Of a stretch of 17,171 nucleotides of DNA, positions 8,002-16,751 are shown piece by piece (position 1 is the first letter of the stretch; each line of letters opens with the position of its first letter). The notes beneath the pieces are model-generated. The model had not been told where the DNA came from. It ran no database searches and was given only the letters and a program-made list of their open reading frames with translations. The DNA comes from Hamiltosporidium magnivora (lineage: Eukaryota > Microsporidia > Dubosqiidae). The stretch spans positions 1 to 17,171 of the forward strand of contig PITI01000196.1 in assembly GCA_004325065.1 (NCBI GenBank). The letters run 5' to 3'. The position numbers and the translations under genes were made by a program.

Positions 8002-10373
8002 CTATAAATGATTAAAAAAATGTATTCTTAGAATATTTTCAGAAAATTTCTCTCTAAATCCCTGAACAATCATCTTGTTATTACCTTTATTATGATACTC
8101 TAAATAAATCACAATTATATTTTTAAAAGATCCTGCAGGAAAATCATAAATCGTATCTTCATCAAAAATACAAAAACTGAAAGTCAAGCAATTAAGGTTT
8201 TCTAACAAAGTTAAATATTCCAAATCTGATTGGGTTATTTTGATACCTCTGAACTCGAAAAAAGTTATTTTTTTTTACAAATATTTGAAGGGAAAAAATT
8301 ACAAATTTCCGTACCTTTAAAAACACAGTTGTTGAATCCTATAGTTTCAACACTTTCGAATATAGATATATCCTTTTCAATTTTATATATTTCACAATTT
8401 AAAAACCGTATACACTTAATTTTATCCATTACCATATCTTTGAATATTTGTAAAAAAAAATCGGGATCTTTGATATTTTCCAAGAAAAGATTCTCGATTA
8501 TTTCTAAGTTTTTTAGAAAAGATATATCACTGTCTCTGGATATTTTTGAAGAAAATTTTAATTCTTTAAAGTCTTAATATCTGATCTTTGATACTTTTCT
8601 CTATTTTCAGATTCAAGGCATTCTTCATCAAATGATATGTTTAGATTTTTAAACTTTCTAGTAAATCAATAAACTTATATATATGGTGTTTATATAACGG
8701 TTTTGGCTTTATGATTTTAAAGGATTTAATAGATTTATTTTTCGATGCAAATTTGATGTCCATTCCCGGATTTATGACTTTGATATTATTTAGTATCAAT
8801 GATTCGAGCTTAGAATTATTTAGAAAAGATACAAAAACATTAATATCTATTTCCGTCTCTGTAAAAACAATACTTTTCATATTTTCAAGGATAAATTCTT
8901 CGTTAAAATCTAGATTTACAATTCTACAGTCTTATAAGTCCACATGTAAATTATTTATAGATTCATCTTGTGTAATAATGCCAGTAATTTCCCAAAATAA
9001 ATAATTATATTCAAAAAATTTATAATATTCCATCTTTTTTGTAATACCATTCGAAGATTCAAATTCTTTCGGATTTAATCCTGATCCAAGTGAATATTCT
9101 GGGCAAGAAAAACTTAAATTCTTTACATCTTCTTTAGATCTAAAATTCCCAACTACAATATTGTTAATAAACGCATGTTGAAGTGATTCTATGCATTCCA
9201 ACTCGTCAGATATATCAGAATAATCTCTTGTATAACATAAAATTTCAAGGAAAACTATTTTTTTAACATATTTTAAAATTTCAAAGTAATTGAAAAAATA
9301 TTTTTTGAGATTTATATGTAAAAAATATATATATTAAGCCTTTTGCAATGTATTAGTGCTTTCTATCAGACCAATCAAAGATCTATCGAAGGTGGGATTA
9401 AGAAAAATTATGCTTTCGAAAGGAAAGAAAAATTTCGATAAGAAAAACTTTAATTTATAAGTTTCATACGTGCTATACTGCCTAATATAAATTGTTTGAA
9501 TATTGATAATAATCATAATAAAATTCATTATGATTTTTCTTTGAAGAATGTTTCCAATATATTTTAAATATTCATCCAGAAAGTCTTTGGATAAATCTAA
9601 TATTGTTTTCCTGTCTTCATTAAACAAAAATGAGTATTTTTCTTTGAATAAATAACCATTTTTATTATAGTGAAAAGGGTTGTTTTCGCATTTTTTTGCA
9701 TGCAAGAGTAAAATATATTGTACAAAAATCCTTTTACATAACACAAATGATATTTTTTTGTGTATTCCATAACCAAGCTGAATATAATTTTCATTAAATG
9801 AATCAAAATTGTTACATTTTGTGTTTAATTTTAAAAAAACTACCTTCATTAAGTTCTCTATAAGCAGAATGTCTTCTGTACCTAAAAAATCTAAAATATA
9901 AATGATTGTATAGATATTTTCAAAGGAAAGCTCCTCGGCAAAAATATAAAATGAATTTATAAAATTATGAAAATGAATAAATTGTTCCAAACTTATTTCT
10001 TTTATTGGTACTGCAATTTCATTCTCAGTCTTTTTCAACTCTGATATAATTTTAAATTTCACTGGATATTTGTCAATATCATCTATTCCGTATGATTTAG
10101 TCACTTTTAATCGCTTAGGTGGATTGTTTTCATCTATTTCGTAATTTTCATCCTGCACCGAAACCAATTTATTAATATTAGTTTGCTGAGTTTTTTCTCT
10201 AAAGCTACTATGCCTTCGTTTTGAAAGTTGTAACTGATCGTATCACTCGGGAATGTGAATTTTACAGATGTATTAGAAACCAATTAAAGTAACATCAGCA
10301 ACAAAAATAACACTTCATCGATTCTCGTTTCCCGTGCTCCTCTTTTATCAAGATTTAAATTGTTTTTCTCCAT
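8002..10373 (-). pseudogene. Leucine-rich-repeat protein pseudogene, probably once secreted
   Basis: One gene of about 790 codons can be followed across six broken pieces. The best start is the ATG at 10371-10373, giving a basic stretch and then a hydrophobic run (VLFLLLMLL) like a signal peptide, cut by TAA at 10284-10286. After a frame change between about 10240 and 10150 comes a 270-residue region (10167-9337) whose middle (SLEQFIHFHNFINS to DFLGTEDILLIENL) faintly recalls a BTB/SKP1-like fold. An in-frame TAA (9334-9336) is followed by the same frame to a second TAA (8932-8934), again with the same frame beyond. Frameshifts lie near 8650, 8565 and in the A-run at 8268-8276; the end is TAG at 8002-8004. 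LRR units are clear: SLESLILNNIKVI-type, CIRFLNCEIYKI, SVETIGFNNCVF, NLNCLTFSFCIF. LRR families are expanded in several microsporidia; the exact function is unknown. Plus-strand frames at 8230-8577 and 8711-9004 are shadows. Confidence 0.75.
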
Positions 10374-12329
10374 GGTATAGTAAATATCTCTCTATTTTTT
10401 TTTATAATAGATCATTTCGCTAATCTAGTCTGATTTTTTTAGATGTCAAATTTTACTAGTGGCTCTAAACTTATAATTTCAGATTTTTCGTATAATAAGA
10501 ATATTCTAATTATATTTTTTTTGGTAAATGTTCAATTCGATTGTTCTTTTTAGGTTTCTAGTATTTTTATGTTCCTTTTTAGATAAAAAGCCTGAAAACT
10601 ATTCGAATTTCAATGTCATATTTTAAATTAAATTTTTTTTTCTTGTTTGATACGAAATTGACTTATAATTTGATTGAAAACCTTCTCTGAGGAAGTTTCC
10701 AAAAATATATTTCTAAATATAATTAAGATGTTGTTGTAATGAAATATATTTTTTTTATTTACTAGATTGAATTGCAATAGAATTTAACTCTTTTTCTAGA
10801 GGGAAATAAATTTTAGTAAACAACTAATTTTTAAGCTTAATTTTTAAAGAACGTGATAGTTGTTTTGCCTTGGAGAATAAAATCGTAGTTAAAGCTATTT
10901 TGATTTAAGTTTACGCTTTGTGTTCGATTTTATATAGGAGAAAGTTTCAGGAAATAAAATTTAAGATGTAGGTATTCTTTATGAAACTAATCAAATAATA
11001 TTATAAGTTAAGGCTATGTAAAATCCATATTTAAATAGAGGTGTAAAATTTAGATAATTTTCTTTTTTCAAACAAAAAAGATGTACGAGATTTGATTATA
11101 AATTTCTAACTTTCCTTTATTATATTAAATGCTTTTCCTATAATTTCTTGGAATAATTCCTAAGTAAATAATAACCTTGGTCAAAATAAATTTTTCGATT
11201 TGAAATATCAAAATTTAAATATCGGATTTAACCAGCTTTCTCTAAGAATTTAACTATAAATTGTTTCGCGCATGATAAGATAGGAAGAACTTGAAGATTT
11301 GGAGCTAAAAAAATATTAAAAAGGCTGCAACAAGCCGAATAGTTGTTAAAGAGGTATAAATATAAAATATCATAAAATAATTTTAACACCTTGTCTTTAC
11401 TAACCTCCCTTTAAAAAATGCCTACCTTAAATAACCAAAAAATCTTAAATGCATTCATTTATGGATTAAACCCATCACTTGCTTATAAAACTCCCTTTTT
11501 CAGTATAAAATGTGATTTAAACACTTGCTTAAAAACTTGAACCTTCCGTTTGAAACTGTTGCTAACAATATAAAATATATTGCAAAAAATTCAGCTATAG
11601 ACTCTATTGGTAAGATTAGGCTCATAAATTTTCTGGCTATTTAGAAAAACTTCAAAATAACTTTTGGGAATATTTACAGAACTCCATATACTATTACTAT
11701 CGGTTTTTTTTTACATTACTCGTGATCTTATAATCTTGTAAACTGAACGAGGGGGAAAAATAAAGCAAGCAAAAAGAACAAATACCGCGCATAATTGCCG
11801 ATTTTCTCCTTTTTCCATGATTTTTGATTAGCAAATATGGAATTGAAACAATCTAAAAAAATTTAAGCAAAGTCAAATAGAATTAAAATAAAGAAAATAT
11901 TAAAACTGAAAAAAAACCTAATTTGCCAAATACCAAATAAATTAGATAATATATACGTTTTTAGTATGTGGTTTAAGGCAAAAAACAAACTATTTTTTCT
12001 AATCGATAACGAAAACAAAATTAAATGTAGCAAGAGTTTGATAGATATTTAATGGTTAGGAAAAATGCAAAAATTTCATGGCTCCTTTAAAACGCAAAGA
12101 GAATAAAATTAATTATTTTATTCGCCCAAAGACCATTTGTAGAATTAAACAAAATAAATTCCTCTTCGGATAAGAAACCTTAATGTTAATCGCTTGCATA
12201 TATATCAAGCCAATTTCTACGAAAAAATTTAACTAAGACATTAGTCATAAAAATGTATCTTTGAATGCTTAAGCTGTCAAAAATAATGGTTGAGAGTAAA
12301 AAAACCCATGAAAAAAATCCTAATTCTGC
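10374..12329. other. AT-rich stretch without intact genes
   Basis: This holds the 5' flank of the LRR pseudogene and then A/T-rich sequence. On the plus strand, 11419-11537 (ATG, 40 codons, MPTLNNQKIL...) and 11513-11641 (another frame, NLPFETVANNIKYIAKNSAI) overlap like two halves of a frameshifted coding relic, and about 11740-11830 has a basic stretch (TERGGKIKQAKRTN). None has a recognisable motif and their lengths are near chance. Confidence 0.4.
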
Positions 12330-12810
12330 GATTTAGATTTTGTAATTATTTTTGAATTTTTAATTATTCAAAAATAACTTGGGTTTAACTTTTTAAAAAC
12401 GAAGCTTTTATTCAATTACAAAATAAATTACATGAAATCATTTTGGAAAAAAACTATTTGACTTTCTCAGATGAAAAATGGTGCAATTCGTTGTGTTTCG
12501 CAAAAAATTATAAATATCATAAATGACTTTCTATTTGAAACGAACATGATAATTGACAGAAGAATTCATACTTAAACCGAAAAGTATTTTTACAAAGAAC
12601 GCAATAAAATGATTTAATGTACAGCTTTTTCCAAACGCTTTCAAAAGCATATGAAAACGTTGTTCCAAGAGCGGACCAATAATATGTATCATGAACCTTA
12701 ATGAGTAAACACTAACTGCAAAAAACTGTTCAAAATATTGATCGAACACCAAGAACTGATTATAAAGGATAAAATTAAGGTTTGGACTTTCTATATACCT
12801 TGCAAATCAA
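12330..12810 (+). pseudogene. Coding-like relic, possibly a DDE transposase remnant
   Basis: The plus strand reads NEAFIQLQNKLHEIILEKNY and then LTFSDEKW, open from 12389 to the TGA at 12524-12526, with FSDEKW at 12464-12481. An overlapping second frame continues with Lys/Glu-rich sequence (EKYFYKERNKM, HMKTLFQERTNN, LFKILIEHQEL) to about 12800, broken by several stops. 'FSDEK' is the usual context of the first catalytic Asp in Tc1/IS630 transposases, but I cannot see the later catalytic motifs, so identity is uncertain. The 91-codon minus-strand open stretch over the same place lacks an ATG at its start and is probably a shadow. Confidence 0.35.
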
Positions 12811-13072
12811 CTTAAATGTTTTGAACTATAAATATGAAAAGAAATTACAAGATCAACCGAGAAATATCTAGAAGTTTATCAATCTACATATAATAACTAA
12901 TTTAGAATGTACTGAGAACCTTTATATTTCTTATTGATCTTGAAATTAATTAAATAAATTCTATTGAAATTGATTGATTATCTGACCTAGTGGAATTCAT
13001 ATCAAAAGAAACTTAGTTCTTTCTTATTGGTTCCTTTTTATTTTTTCAGTGCCAGAATGAACAAATTTTAGT

Positions 13073-13240
13073 TTTGCATTTGTTTTTTTAATCTCTTGGG
13101 ACTTATTATAGAGCATCGGCCTATAGATCCTGTGTGGTTTATATTCCACCATAATGGAAGAAATGATTTTTGCATGAATTTTACACATGCATTGACAAGT
13201 AGATAGTTTTTAATATGGTATTCCTCTTTCCACCTTTATC
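13073..13240. repeat. Diverged interspersed repeat, copy B
   Basis: This aligns with 3705-3880 along its whole length: GCATTTGTTT, then CGGCCTATAGATC near 13116, TGGTTTATAT near 13134, CCACC, AATGATTTT near 13162, TTTTACACA, and GTTTTTAATATGG near 13206. On the minus strand one frame is open for about 60 codons across the copy (for example HIKNYLLV near its high-coordinate end, GSIGRCSIISPKRLKK later, stop near 13025), favouring a decayed coding origin. Product unknown. Confidence 0.65.
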
Positions 13241-13284
13241 AAAAGAAAACGAAGTAATATTCGCAAGGTAAAAATTTCTCTTTT

Positions 13285-13600
13285 TTATTTAGGTTTGTAT
13301 GTATTTATTGTTTCCCACCCATAAAAAGGGCAGAATTGGTTTAGGTTAGCTCTCTGCTCGTCGTAAGAGGCGACTAAAAGGGACTAGTCCTCTATGTTGG
13401 CGTTGGGCGTAGAGCTACCCTTTAAAGCCACCTATTTACAAACTCCGAAAAAGTAAACAAATCCACTAGAAAAATACCGGTGGGCGGTATTACTGAGGAA
13501 GGCCAAGGCTCGTGCAGGGCTGTAGTGCCGAGGATGAATGTAATTACTGAGTCGAACTCTAGCAAGTACTTCACAGGTGTGTACTAAAGAATAAATGGTG
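13285..13600 (+). mobile_element. GC-rich island, possible 5'-UTR fragment of an arthropod-type LINE
   Basis: Composition jumps here: I count 29 G+C of 60 at 13381-13440 and 32 of 60 at 13501-13560, in a window that is otherwise very AT-rich. There is no useful open frame. Blocks such as CGTCGTAAGAGGCGACTAAA (from 13359) and AAGGCCAAGGCTCGTGCAGG (from 13499) resemble, from memory only, sequence I associate with the untranslated 5' region of arthropod non-LTR retrotransposons. If so, this would be a host-derived or laterally acquired fragment. Alternatives are a structured non-coding RNA or an unknown element. It does not match the flank of the LINE at 1-1429. Edges are set by composition and are approximate. 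Confidence 0.4.
13377..13423 (+). other. Long imperfect hairpin in the GC-rich island
   Basis: Nested pairing is seen directly: AAAGGG (13377-13382) with CCCTTT (13418-13423), TAG (13385-13387) with CTA (13415-13417), and CTCTATG (13390-13396) with CGTAGAG (13408-13414, one G-T pair), around an 11-base loop TTGGCGTTGGG. A smaller stem GTCG/CGAC (13360-13374) lies just upstream, and GGACTAGTCC (13381-13390) is a perfect palindrome. The fold suggests a structured RNA element rather than coding DNA. Confidence 0.5.
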
Positions 13601-15084
13601 GCAAATATATGAAAACTTCGTGGTGAAAATGATATAAGTTTTTATTTCGTGAAAATAGGACGAACATGAACTGTTTGTTGTTTTAATTATAATAACATCT
13701 GAAATTTACAAAAAAAATCAGAAAGACGCATAAATTCTATGCTATAAATTTACTCTTTGAAAAAATCATCGCATTTTTGAACGTTTTATGACAATATAAC
13801 AATGTTTTAAGGCGCAAATATCAGGTTTTTTAAGGCTAAAAAACGTTTCTGGATTAGAATCGAATTTTTTTTCAGTAATTTAATCTTATGATTCATTAAA
13901 TTGCATAGAAAGCATTAAATATAGCAAGTTAAAGATAAGATATCAATGATATGATTGAATTATTTGAGAAAATACTGATCTCTTGAGTATAAATATAAAA
14001 ACAATATATCGAACTTTGCTAATGCACTTTTTTTATCTATATCTGTTTTTTATGAACCTAAAAAATACTCAATTCAATCCTCACATGATTTTCATAACAT
14101 TTATTCGGATAAAAGATAAATTATTCAACATAATAATAGCGATCTTATGAATATAAATACAATTAATTTTTTTTTCTTCGATAAAAAGTTTTGTTAGAGC
14201 AAAATATAAGATTAGAATATAGACATCAACCCTAAATTAGAAACATTCAATTAGCAAATTTTTAAAAAAAAATCGAAAACCAAATTCAAAGTTATATAAT
14301 GCTAGAAATATTCCACTAATAATTTTCAATTACTCTCTATTCAGCACAAGAAAAAGAACATAAATTCTCGTTATTAAATTTTTATATATGAAATTCCAAA
14401 TAGAAATGTGTTTCTGGTGGACAAAAAAAATGTATTTATATTAAATCTGGTCTTGTATGATTGTAGCCATCTAGCCTCTTATCGTAAGAATTTCTTGCAC
14501 AATAGACACCAAAATGATTATGAAATTCATTAGCATCTATTTCCAGAATAAATGTAAATAGTGGCATTTAAAAACAATTGCGACATACTTTGTATAAAAA
14601 TTTCTGAAAATGACATCTCAGAAATATAATTGAGCATCTAAATAAAAAATAAAATGCAGTTTTAGAATAGCAAGACCTTTTTATTTATTTTGAATGAGAA
14701 AATAAACATATTAAAGTCATTTATATGCAATAAAACTAACCACTTACTTTAAATCTTGAAACGAAAGAACTAGAAAATATAAATTTTTAACCAATGAACT
14801 AAAACTAATTTATAATATGCTTTAAAATAATTATTTTATCATAAATATAGTGTAATTATTACGAATCGAGATAGCTTTATATTTAAAACTTTAAATTGCA
14901 GCCAGATTGTAGATATAAGTAAGTTTAACGGTACACTCAAGAATTAAAACATGCTTTTATAATTGAAAAGAAGAACAAAGCGATAAAATATTGATTTAAA
15001 CTTACTTAGTTACATACTTAATTAACCATTTCTCTTTTAACTCTCGGTGTTGTCCGGATTAACAGCTGAAAAATTTTCAATCGC
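13601..15084. other. AT-rich stretch without intact genes
   Basis: No gene or RNA is recognised. A patch at about 14440-14640 is less AT-rich and reads as plausible protein on both strands (minus: LEIDANEFHNHFGVYCARN, from an ATG near 14570; plus: NLVLYDCSHLASYRKNFLHN). At most one is real, and neither has a known motif. Confidence 0.4.
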
Positions 15085-15190
15085 TTTTTTTAATCTGTTA
15101 TAACTTGGGATTGAAGTGGATTGGTCTATAAATTCATTGATTTAAACTAGAGAAGAGTTATCAAAGGTCTAAATAAAGTTTTTACTTGTG
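15085..15190. repeat. Diverged interspersed repeat, copy C (partial)
   Basis: The best-preserved part is 15097-15133, which matches copy A at 3728-3764 in 31 of 37 positions (GTTATAACT, GGATTGG, CTATAAAT). Similarity to copies A and B fades after about 15150. On the minus strand the flank reads RLKKAIENFSAVNPDNTES and then TAA (near 15035), a plausible eroded C-terminus. It lies in the downstream flank of the RFC gene but 400 bases from its stop codon. Confidence 0.55.
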
Positions 15191-15591
15191 TGTAACACAT
15201 ATCACATAAGATATATAACTATAAGGTGCCTATGTTTCACATGTAAACAATTATCTAATTTGTCTTTAAACATTAAGGATAACAAAAAACGATTTAAACT
15301 CAAAATTTAGAAAAGTCCTTAATTTTAAGGAAAACAGTAAAAGTTGCGAATAAAATGAAATAAAAAAAAGATAATTTAAATTATCAACGCTAAATAGAAT
15401 ATTGAAATGAAAAGTTTAAAATCACCTTTGAAGGATAAATTTATATACAAATTTAAATACAAAAATAATAAAATATTCATTAGAAAGAAAAAAAATCCAA
15501 ACTATTGTGGTTTAAGTAATAAATGAATTGAATCAAAAAATTTAATTTTTTTAATAAAATATTTATAAAAAGTAGAAAATATTAAATTTAA
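15191..15591. other. AT-rich 3' flank of the RFC gene
   Basis: Strongly A/T-rich with no open frame of note. It must hold the transcript end of the minus-strand RFC gene, but no defined signal can be picked out. Confidence 0.5.
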
Positions 15592-16470
15592 TTAATAGAT
15601 TTCCAACTTTTTACAACACAAGGAATACAAAAGAATTTCTGTTGAACAACCCAAGACAGCTCTACTTTCTATAAGAGAAAGTTCTTTGTAAAACATACAT
15701 CTTTCCTCATCTTTGCCATCACAAGCATCAGCGAGTTGAAACAAAAATTGATATAACGAATATCCATTTCTAATAAATTCATCAACATAATATTTAATTT
15801 CATTCGTTCGTCTCAATGAAAAAAACTTATTAATCACATTTTTAGGAATTATTCCCATAAATTCGTCAAAATCTATATTCTCATTTACTAAAGGATGTAT
15901 TCCCTGTAATAGATTAACAGACCTTCTTAAATCATAATTACAAAACAGAAATATTTTATCATAAATTTCTTCTTTCAAATCTAAATTCTCTAATTTTCCA
16001 ATTTTTTTTAAATATTTTACATTTTCTTTTTTACATTCAAATTTAATTTTTAAAAGTCTACTTTTTAACGGACTAATTATTTTTGATAAATAATTTGTAA
16101 TAAAAATGAAACGAGTAGTCTTACTATGATCTTCGATTATTCTTCTTAAACATTGTTGTGCATCATTAGTCAAACTATCACATTCGTCCAATATAATTGT
16201 CTTTTCATTTGATATACCAGCTGCATACACTTTTATTTTGTTTCTAACCACACCAATTCCTCTTTCATCAGATGCATTCAATTCCATGAAATCTTTTTTT
16301 ATTAAAAGATGTGCAAATGTTGTTTTTCCTGTTCCAGGTGGTCCATATAATAGAAGGTTTGGAAATGAATTTTCTTCTGTGTTTTTTATGAATTTTTTTA
16401 AATATTCAGGACCTTCAAAACTTTCAACGGTTTTTGGTCGGTATTTTTCTGTCCATAAAGTATTATTCAT
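15592..16470 (-). CDS. RFC2: Replication factor C small subunit (yeast Rfc2 / human RFC4 type)
   Basis: This is an AAA+ subunit of the clamp loader that places PCNA on primed DNA in the nucleus. The 292 residues show all boxes in order: EKYRP (8-12), Walker A GPPGTGKT (43-50), LNASDERG (64-71), Walker B DECD (95-98), sensor 1 TN (125-126), the arginine finger as SRL (137-139) where small subunits usually have SRC, and sensor 2 DLRR (180-183). The C-terminal collar follows (about 200-292). LNASDERGI, DLRRSVNLLQG and the IIPKNVI...VDEFIRNGYS stretch fit yeast Rfc2/human RFC4 better than the other small subunits; this choice is from memory. At 292 residues it is shorter than the usual 320-350, with loops trimmed, as is common in microsporidia. 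A C-rich block lies before the ATG. The neighbour upstream is a LINE fragment in the opposite direction, so there is no operon-like context. The plus-strand frame at 16238-16492 is a shadow. Confidence 0.93.
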   Translation of the reverse strand: MNNTLWTEKYRPKTVESFEGPEYLKKFIKNTEENSFPNLLLYGPPGTGKTTFAHLLIKKDFMELNASDERGIGVVRNKIKVYAAGISNEKTIILDECDSLTNDAQQCLRRIIEDHSKTTRFIFITNYLSKIISPLKSRLLKIKFECKKENVKYLKKIGKLENLDLKEEIYDKIFLFCNYDLRRSVNLLQGIHPLVNENIDFDEFMGIIPKNVINKFFSLRRTNEIKYYVDEFIRNGYSLYQFLFQLADACDGKDEERCMFYKELSLIESRAVLGCSTEILLYSLCCKKLEIY

Positions 16471-16474
16471 TCAA

Positions 16475-16480
16475 GGAGGG
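16475..16480 (-). promoter_or_regulatory. CCC-like microsporidian start signal of the RFC gene
   Basis: On the minus strand CCCTCC lies five to ten bases before the ATG (CCCTCCTTGAATG). It is the same type of C-rich block as at the histone-fold gene and supports the chosen start. Confidence 0.55.
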
Positions 16481-16751
16481 AATATATTTTAAAACTGAAA
16501 TAAAAATTTTACAACTGAAATAAATATTTAAAAACGGAAATAAAAATGTTTTAAAAAATAATAAAAAAATAATTTTCCTACAAATAGATTGAAGGAACAG
16601 AACCTCTTACTAATAACAGAAAAATGATTTATTTTGAAACCTTAAAAAAATTTGATTTCTAACAAAAATACAAAATAAAGAAAATCCAAAATTTTCTAAT
16701 AAAAATTTATTTTTTATTTTATCTTTTTAAAACAAAATAAATCTTTATCAA
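16481..16751. other. AT-rich spacer upstream of RFC
   Basis: A/T-rich DNA between the RFC start and the sharp onset of the LINE at about 16752. It begins with a near-repeated unit on the plus strand (AAAACTGAAATAAAAAT, ACAACTGAAATAAATAT, AAAACGGAAATAAAAAT, about 16491-16549, period near 20). No gene is seen. Confidence 0.5.

Noticed and set aside
8932..9336. Stop-codon reassignment or programmed readthrough in the LRR gene
   Set aside because: Frameshifts accompany the stops, and TAA ends the intact genes normally, so ordinary decay is simpler.
9334..10167. Treating the 277-residue open frame as an intact gene
   Set aside because: No ATG begins it (TTG at 10165-10167, none upstream before a stop), and LRR sequence continues in the same frame after its TAA.
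12531..12806. Minus-strand 91-codon open stretch as a membrane protein gene
   Set aside because: No ATG at its start (TTG or TGA flanked), and the opposite strand carries better coding-like sequence with FSDEKW.
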